From the NCBI GenBank assembly GCA_024138015.1, contig JAMXBB010000004.1:80697613-80761612 (forward strand): a stretch of DNA of 64,000 bases, read 5' to 3'. The DNA is from Lumnitzera littorea. Taxonomy: Eukaryota > Streptophyta > Magnoliopsida > Myrtales > Combretaceae. This document shows positions 58,740-64,000 of the stretch, piece by piece. Every line of letters begins with the position of its first letter. Within the stretch, counting starts at the first letter, position 1. The notes beneath the pieces are model-generated. The model saw nothing but the letters and a program-made list of their open reading frames with translations, did no database searches and was not told where the DNA came from. The translations under genes and the position numbers were made by a program.

Positions 58740-58990
58740 AAAAAAAGTTGAACTCTGATAATGGAAATGGACCCGCTTCATCTAACAAGATAGGCCCGAA
58801 TGAACCGAATCCTTGCTCCAAAGTCCAACATCCGGTTTCTGTTTCTGTTAATAAAAAGACAACCTTGGAAATTTCAAACCGAAATTCAAGTGAATAAGTT
58901 TACGACAAAGACATACCCAGTCTCAGAAACGTCTTTGCTGGGTCTCTCTGACAAAAAAGATCGGTTCTTGAGGTGTCAACTTCACACCAA
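58740..58990 (+). other. putative 5' leader exon of the FRF gene
   Basis: Composition changes here from AT-rich spacer to mixed sequence, with TCTCAGAAACGTCTTTGCTG. A good donor follows at 58990/58991 (CACACCAA|GTGAGC). Short frames at 58709-58897 and 58800-58994 do not join the downstream coding exon in phase, so I take this as untranslated. Start of transcription unknown; inference only. Confidence 0.35.
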
Positions 58991-60318
58991 GTGAGCTCAA
59001 TTTCGACTTTTTTTATTTCCATTTCACATAACGTTTCGCAGTTGATTAGTGTTATGGGACTTTAGCTGAAAGGAGAAACGGTTGGTTGATTAATCGCTCT
59101 TTAGTTGCTTTCATTTATTTATTTTTCTCAAGATTAGAAAATTTTCAATTATTTGGTGTTTTTAGAAAAGAAAAAGTATTGGAATCAGTACATAAAGATC
59201 GCATTTTGCCCATTTTTAAGGGGTATAGAAAATAGAGGGTAATATATATATATTTCATGGTGTAATTGTTTTCTAATATCGGGAATGGCAAAATGATCAA
59301 TGGTTTGGATTTTAAATTATTTATTGATTTCTTAGCTTAGTTGTTTTGTTGATGAAGTTGGTTTGTCTATTTTTCATGATTCGATGAATTGAGTTTGAGC
59401 TTGGGTTACCTGATTAGCTGATTGAGTCAAGCTCGAATTTTCACAATTAATTCAAGGAATTCAATCCTATTTGAGCATGGCTTTGAATTTAAGTTAAAAA
59501 GCTAGCTTAATCATCAAAATTCAAATTCGATCTCCAACATAATTTTTTTCAAATAAACTCTTTCTTAAGAAATTAGCCTGGTCTAGTAGTGATCAGGCTT
59601 AAAGAAGAAAAGAGAAAAAGGAGCTTACGTTGAGCTTCTGCTGAGACTTATTTAGCTCGATACAAAATCATCCCAACTATGACTTCTCTTTTGGCCTGCC
59701 ACATTAGTTGCTGTATGATAAACTCATAAAAGCTTAGGGGCACATTTCGTTTCTTCTTTTTATTTTGATTGTTCGCTTTATTTTGGAATGTAGATTGACT
59801 TGTTCGTCTATCAAAACTGCACTGGCATTCAAGGGGTGTTTTTTAAAAGTGAAGATCTGAGTTTAGTTTTATAAAATTGATCTGTGGCACCTCAATGCTC
59901 ATTTTCTACGAAACATATATGAATAATTTGCATTCACTTTGGACTTGCATACACTATGTTGGTGATTAGGCATCATTTAGTCACACGTGCTTACTGGCAA
60001 CTTTACGCAGTTTGTGGTGAAGTTGCTGAAGTGAAATTAAGGGTTAATTGTGGTCTGTTTCTTCGAGAATGGATTAATGGCATACCATGTCAAATCCCGA
60101 AACAAGATGCATGGCACTTGCCCGAATCAAAAGCACTGGAATTGGTTCTACAAAGTTCACAGAATAGCACACAGGTTGAGGAGACAACACATATAAAAAT
60201 TATGTAACCAAGAAAAGTCTACTTGATATTACATACTCTCGACAGACTAGGGTGAAAATGTCTGCAAGAGTTGGGGCATGCCCTAATCTTAGCTCTCTCT
60301 AGGTTCTCTTTCTTTCAG
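58991..60318 (+). other. putative 5' intron of the FRF gene
   Basis: T-rich, with no recognised gene. An 83-codon frame at 59956-60207 has no family I know. It ends in a strong acceptor, TTCTCTTTCTTTCAG, at 60318. Confidence 0.35.
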
Positions 60319-60338
60319 TGACCACCAGTCCAGTCATG
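60319..60338 (+). other. candidate 20-nt exon supplying the start codon
   Basis: Lies between a pyrimidine-rich acceptor ending at 60318 and a donor GTAAAG at 60339. Its last three bases are ATG. Splicing to the acceptor at 61025/61026 would give ATG GCT TCT, a typical plant start context, in frame with the FAR1 domain. This is the only upstream ATG with an adjacent donor that I found to fit the phase. Inference; an alternative start exon is possible. Confidence 0.35.
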
Positions 60339-61025
60339 GTAAAGAAGCTGCTTTCAAATGGAAGTCCCAGGGGAAAGTGGTTGTAATGTTTAGATGGGTA
60401 ACATATCGGGAAAGGCATAGATTATAATATAGTGAATTCAAGGTTTTTTTTCATGTAAAACTTGCCTGGTTTGTTGACTAAAGGTGCCAAACAAAGGCAT
60501 TATCAAATAGTTTCTGATGACATGACATGCCACTAACCTGCTTTGTGCAGTATAAGGCTATGTTTACACTGAAATATGGCAGTATGTTGTCTAGTTTCAG
60601 TTCTCCTTTCTGAATCATTCTGCATTTCTCATGACTGATAGGTCTTCTAATAGTTAGAAATGGTGAAATTTTGTTAAAAATGGAGCTAGTGATTCTTATT
60701 GTTCATGGTACTATAGGTTCCATAAGTAATATGAGTACAGACGGAATGGAGCAGTTTTGTTAACCATTCACACTCAAAATTTTTGAGGGTTGAAAAGTTA
60801 AAATGATGGTAGTGGAGTGGAGAGTGGAGTGAAGAATATGATTGTGGGGGGAGGGCAAAGGACTTGGATCAAATTCAAATGGCCATTTTTTAGTTTGTTT
60901 CTACTTAGTTTATTCATGTTGTAAGGATCTCTATTAAAAAAGAAAAAAAAAAAAGAGAATATACCTGCCTTTTTATTAATGGAAGATGGTTATGTTATTT
61001 TCATCTTTCCATTTCAATGTAACAG

Positions 61026-61487
61026 GCTTCTGTTTGTGTGGCAGTGGATTCAGATGGAGAGGTTAATTTGGCAATCAATCAAGACAGAGAAGCCTTAGAA
61101 AGTCATATTCAGGGGAAGAAAGATGTAGAAGAGGGGGTTATTTCAGAGCCATATGTGGGGATGGAGTTTGATTCAGAGGATGCTGCCAGGAAATTCTACA
61201 CCGATTATGCAAGACAGATAGGCTTTGTTGTTCGCATCATGCAACGACGTCGATCAGGCATTGATGGTAGAACCCTTGCTCGTCGTCTCGGATGTAACAA
61301 GCAGGGATTTTCACCTCATCGTGGAGGGTCTCTTGGACCAGATAAGAAAACACGTCCTAGTGCACGGGAAGGTTGCAAGGCTACAATTTTAGTGAAGATG
61401 GAAAAGTCTGGGAAGTGGGTGGTTACTCGATTTGAAAAGGACCATAACCATCCTTTGGTTGTTACAGCCAATGGATTTAGCACTATG
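61026..61487 (+). CDS. FAR1-related factor (FRF-type), FAR1 DNA-binding domain exon
   Basis: Coding exon of 154 codons, bounded by the acceptor AATGTAACAG|GCT and the donor ACTATG|GTGAGT, phase 0 at both ends. Residues about 1-38 are an acidic N-terminus (VDSDGEVNLAINQDREALES). The FAR1 domain follows: SEPYVGMEFDSEDAARKFY, then ARQIGFVVRIMQRRRSGIDG, RRLGCNKQGF, SAREGCKATILVKME, KWVVTRFEKDHNHPL. The zinc ligands of this WRKY-GCM1-type fold are the two cysteines (GCNKQ, EGCKA) and HNH. FAR1/FHY3 proteins act in the nucleus in light signalling. This gene lacks the MULE transposase and SWIM domains, which places it with the short FRF proteins such as Arabidopsis At3g59470, proposed to modulate the full-length members. 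No in-frame ATG precedes the domain in this exon, so an upstream start exon is required. Confidence 0.93.
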
Positions 61488-63216
61488 GTGAGTTTATTAC
61501 TGGAAACTTTTTGTTGGATATGTTTCTTTTTCTTCGTGACTAGTTTTTATTTTTTTCTCCATTGTCATTGCACTTTTCCACATAAATTACTGGATTTTAC
61601 CTCTTATTTGTGTAAACCCGGCATGAAACAAAGAGCTTTCATGTTCGAGCTTCTTGAGCTTTTTAATGATAAAAGCGTGGTGACCTGACAAAGTTCATGA
61701 AAGCAAGGAGTCTGGTCCTCCCTTTTGCTTTATAGGTTGTTAATTAGAGCAGTCTCTTCCTATCTATCTATCTATCTACTTATATATTGTTATTCAGGAA
61801 GGTCAAATCATGACCTGCAAGTTTGAACCATGTTGATATTTTCTTGTGAGTTCTAGTTTGAAAAACGATTTTGTATTGCATTTGATGCGTACTTTCTCTT
61901 TTTCTTAAGCTATTCAGGGAGCTGGAAATGTCTTTTTCAGGATATCAATGTCTGGGCAATTTATTTTCACTTTAATGAGAAGTATGGCTTTTAGTTTTAA
62001 AATGCAGGTATTCGATGCCCTCTTCTTACAAGCCAGCACCTTTGTGTCTATAACAGTGAAATCTTGCATCAACCAATAGGAAAAAACTTTTTGGTTGGTC
62101 ATTTGCCTTCTGCTTCACTTTCAATTCTGATAGGAAGAAGCTTTATCATGTGAGTCCCAGAACAAAAGTAGAAACTTAGGGACACTAGCTTTTATTTTGT
62201 CCCACCTTGAAGCAACAAGATGCAATGATTGCTTTTGTTTATAATCCATTAATTATATATATGCAATCCACGAGAATTGAAAATTCTAAAATGGAACTAT
62301 TGTGCATTGGCTACTCTGAATATGTACACTACATCAAGAAATCATGGCTGAACAAGGCAAAGATCTTGATCCTGCTTATTGGAAGCATAATTTGGTCTTC
62401 ACTTATAGCTATGCTTGCGAATATACTTAAAATGTTGCATTTGAAATGGTTTTTATTAATAGAATTGATAATGTAAGTAGCAAGGAAACTGCCACTATAT
62501 TAAGAGGAAGTAATTGTTTACAATTATCTCAAGTGCTCATGGTAATGAAAAATAACATTTGAGTATTTAAGATAATTGCATGTAATTGCTCCCTTCCTCC
62601 AAATGCAGTTGCATTTTTTTTCTCTTCCTAAGCATTATTCTCAAAGTTACAGGGCTGTCTTGCTGAGTTAATTTGACTTGGGCCATCATGTTAGGGCTAT
62701 GGGATTTGAACCCGATTCTCCCACGACCCCTCTACAAATGAGGAGAAATGTCTTCTCGTGCACTTTTCAAAACACGCTATGGTATATGACAGGGCAGCCC
62801 TGCTACGGCTGCTGTTCTATCTGGCTGGTTTAGTAGTCAATCATCCAGCTGAATTCGATATACCATTGATCAAAATTTTACATCTACCTGTGTGGTACAT
62901 GAAGCAGGGATGATGTGGTCCTTCAGTGTACCCGACTGTTTTGGATGAAATGTCAGATATCCAATGTCTGAATGGTGATAACAAATAACAATATTGGATT
63001 AAATCAAACAAATAAAGTGAATGTATGAACCATATCTTAATATGCAATGAATACCAAAATATAAGTCCCAATATTATTTTGGGAAAAACCTTGTAATCAG
63101 CATATTTTGATTGTCTATACAGTCCAATGAGTAAGTAGATGGAAATGTCGGGAAAGAATTTTTAAGCATTATTCATGTTCTTATGTTCTTATGCAGTTCT
63201 CTTTCTGTTGTTGTAG
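61488..63216 (+). other. intron of the FRF gene (1729 bp)
   Basis: GTGAGT donor and TTTCTGTTGTTGTAG acceptor. Contains a (TATC)n microsatellite at 61761-61779. I see no nested gene. The frame reading through the donor to 61688 ends in a hydrophobic tail and is an intron read-through, not a membrane protein. Confidence 0.88.
61761..61779. repeat. (CTAT)n microsatellite in the intron
   Basis: About 4.5 units of CTAT. Confidence 0.9.
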
Positions 63217-63411
63217 GGGGACAAAGACAAGAAAATCGAAGAACTTACTATGGAGTTGCAACGGCAGGAGCAATTGTGTGTAGCCTATCGGGAACGGTTG
63301 CTTAGTTTTATGAATAATGTCGAGCAGCAAAATGAAGAATTATCCTCAAAAGTTCAAGTGGTCGTAGAAAATATAAGGAAAATTGATTCAGAATTACAAA
63401 AGCATTCCTGA
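63217..63411 (+). CDS. FAR1-related factor, C-terminal coiled-coil exon
   Basis: Sixty-five codons including the TGA at 63409-63411, in phase 0 with the previous exon. It reads GDKDKKIEELTMELQRQEQL, then CVAYRERLLSFMNNVEQQ and NEELSSKVQVVVENIRKID, ending ELQKHS. The heptad-like pattern indicates a coiled coil and the same tail is typical of short FRF proteins, so it may serve dimerisation (inference). It completes a protein of about 220 residues with the 61026-61487 exon. Confidence 0.93.
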   Translation, partial: GDKDKKIEELTMELQRQEQLCVAYRERLLSFMNNVEQQNEELSSKVQVVVENIRKIDSELQKHS

Positions 63412-64000
63412 CATAAATAGTGGTTGGGTGCTGGGTGTAGAGATTACCGTGCCCCACATGAGAAATTGTAGATAATTCATTCTTTGTTCAGTGTATCCAT
63501 TTTCTCTTATCTGCTGAAACCATCGAATTGTCTGTTTTTTCAACTTTTCTCTCAGCCGAGAGCAATCGCATTGTTGATACTGCATTGGTACTGCTTTGTT
63601 TGGTTTATGTTAATGCCATGAGTGCACCGGCCAACACCATAAAATTACAGGTTTGATCTATACAGGCTATGAATGGTTCTAAATGTCATTCGCCCTCAAC
63701 ACCATTGTGCATCTTAATATGCGTTAAATCATTTATTTGTACAAGCTTATCCTTTCTCCTTTTATCATTATCTTAACGATGTGATCAAGGTCTTGCGAAA
63801 AAAACAATAATAAATTGAGTTTCGAAAAATAAACCGCAACTAGTTTGCAATACACGAAGATTTCATCGAAGTTATGACATACCTTCGATGGAAGAAAATT
63901 CATAATCCTCTTCTTTTTTTATGCATTCATTTCATATGCTACATGTGCCTCATGAGAAGGAAGGAATATAATACCTCCTTCCTTTCCCTTGCGTTCTCAA
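63412..64000 (+). other. 3' untranslated region and downstream flank of the FRF gene
   Basis: No further coding signal. AATAAATTG near 63807 and earlier AT-rich stretches could serve as polyadenylation signals; the cleavage site is not determinable. Small minus-strand frames here are chance. Confidence 0.5.

Noticed and set aside
59956..60207. 83-codon ORF upstream of the FAR1-domain exon as its first exon
   Set aside because: It ends in a stop at 60207 with no fitting donor in frame to 61026 and no recognisable domain.
61488..61688. C-terminal hydrophobic extension of the FAR1-domain ORF
   Set aside because: It starts at a consensus donor (GTGAGT) and lacks family similarity; the true C-terminus is in the 63217 exon.

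Overview
The window is nuclear DNA from a flowering plant, most likely a eudicot. It is AT-rich, almost gene-free for its first 58 kb, and packed with decayed LTR retrotransposons of plant lineages (Ty3/gypsy Tat, Athila and chromovirus types; a Ty1/copia element with a SIRE-like layout; Cassandra TRIMs that carry 5S rRNA sequence). The only host gene I can support is at the right end: a short FAR1-related factor (FRF/FAR1-related family, zinc-binding FAR1 domain plus C-terminal coiled coil, no transposase domain), with coding exons at 61026-61487 and 63217-63411. I cannot name the species.

Layout. 1-2380: the 3' end of a plus-strand Tat-like gypsy element (35-bp tandem repeats, hairpin, polypurine tract, LTR), whose LTR is interrupted by a Cassandra solo LTR with a perfect 5-bp target duplication (TSD). 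3380-5683: minus-strand Tat-lineage pol relic. 5690-8764: plus-strand chromovirus pol relic and its 3' LTR. 8765-10454 and 19771-23530: one Ty1/copia element (integrase on the left; reverse transcriptase, RNase H and an envelope-like ORF on the right) split by a minus-strand gypsy element (10455-19770, TSD CTTAT). That gypsy keeps both LTRs in part and a gag relic; its pol is gone and 6.7 kb of LTR-like non-coding DNA sits in its place. The copia 3' LTR runs into a poly-C tract and a 100-N assembly gap (25036-25135).

25136-49280 is a three-level nest. The outermost host is a minus-strand Athila-like element (gag at 47471-46162, continuing at 26145-25996). Into it went a plus-strand gag-protease-only gypsy element (26146-46156, TSD GTAAA). 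Into the 5' LTR of that one went a 16.2-kb minus-strand Tat element (26216-42376, TSD TAACC). The Tat element has LTRs of about 1.9-2.0 kb containing a tRNA-like A-box/B-box segment, an extra ORF before gag, gag, protease, reverse transcriptase, two RNase H-like regions, integrase, and a 2.3-kb array of 84/85-bp repeats before its 3' LTR. All coding regions carry stop codons and frameshifts, so nothing here looks autonomous now.

49280-56630 is non-coding repeat-derived DNA with one solo LTR (51385-51875, TSD GAACC). 56637-57181 is a complete Cassandra element with two 5S-bearing LTRs and TSD TCTAA. The host gene follows, with an inferred 5' leader near 58.9 kb.

Coordinates of element ends marked by TSDs are exact; other repeat boundaries are by eye and approximate. 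No alignment or database search was run.
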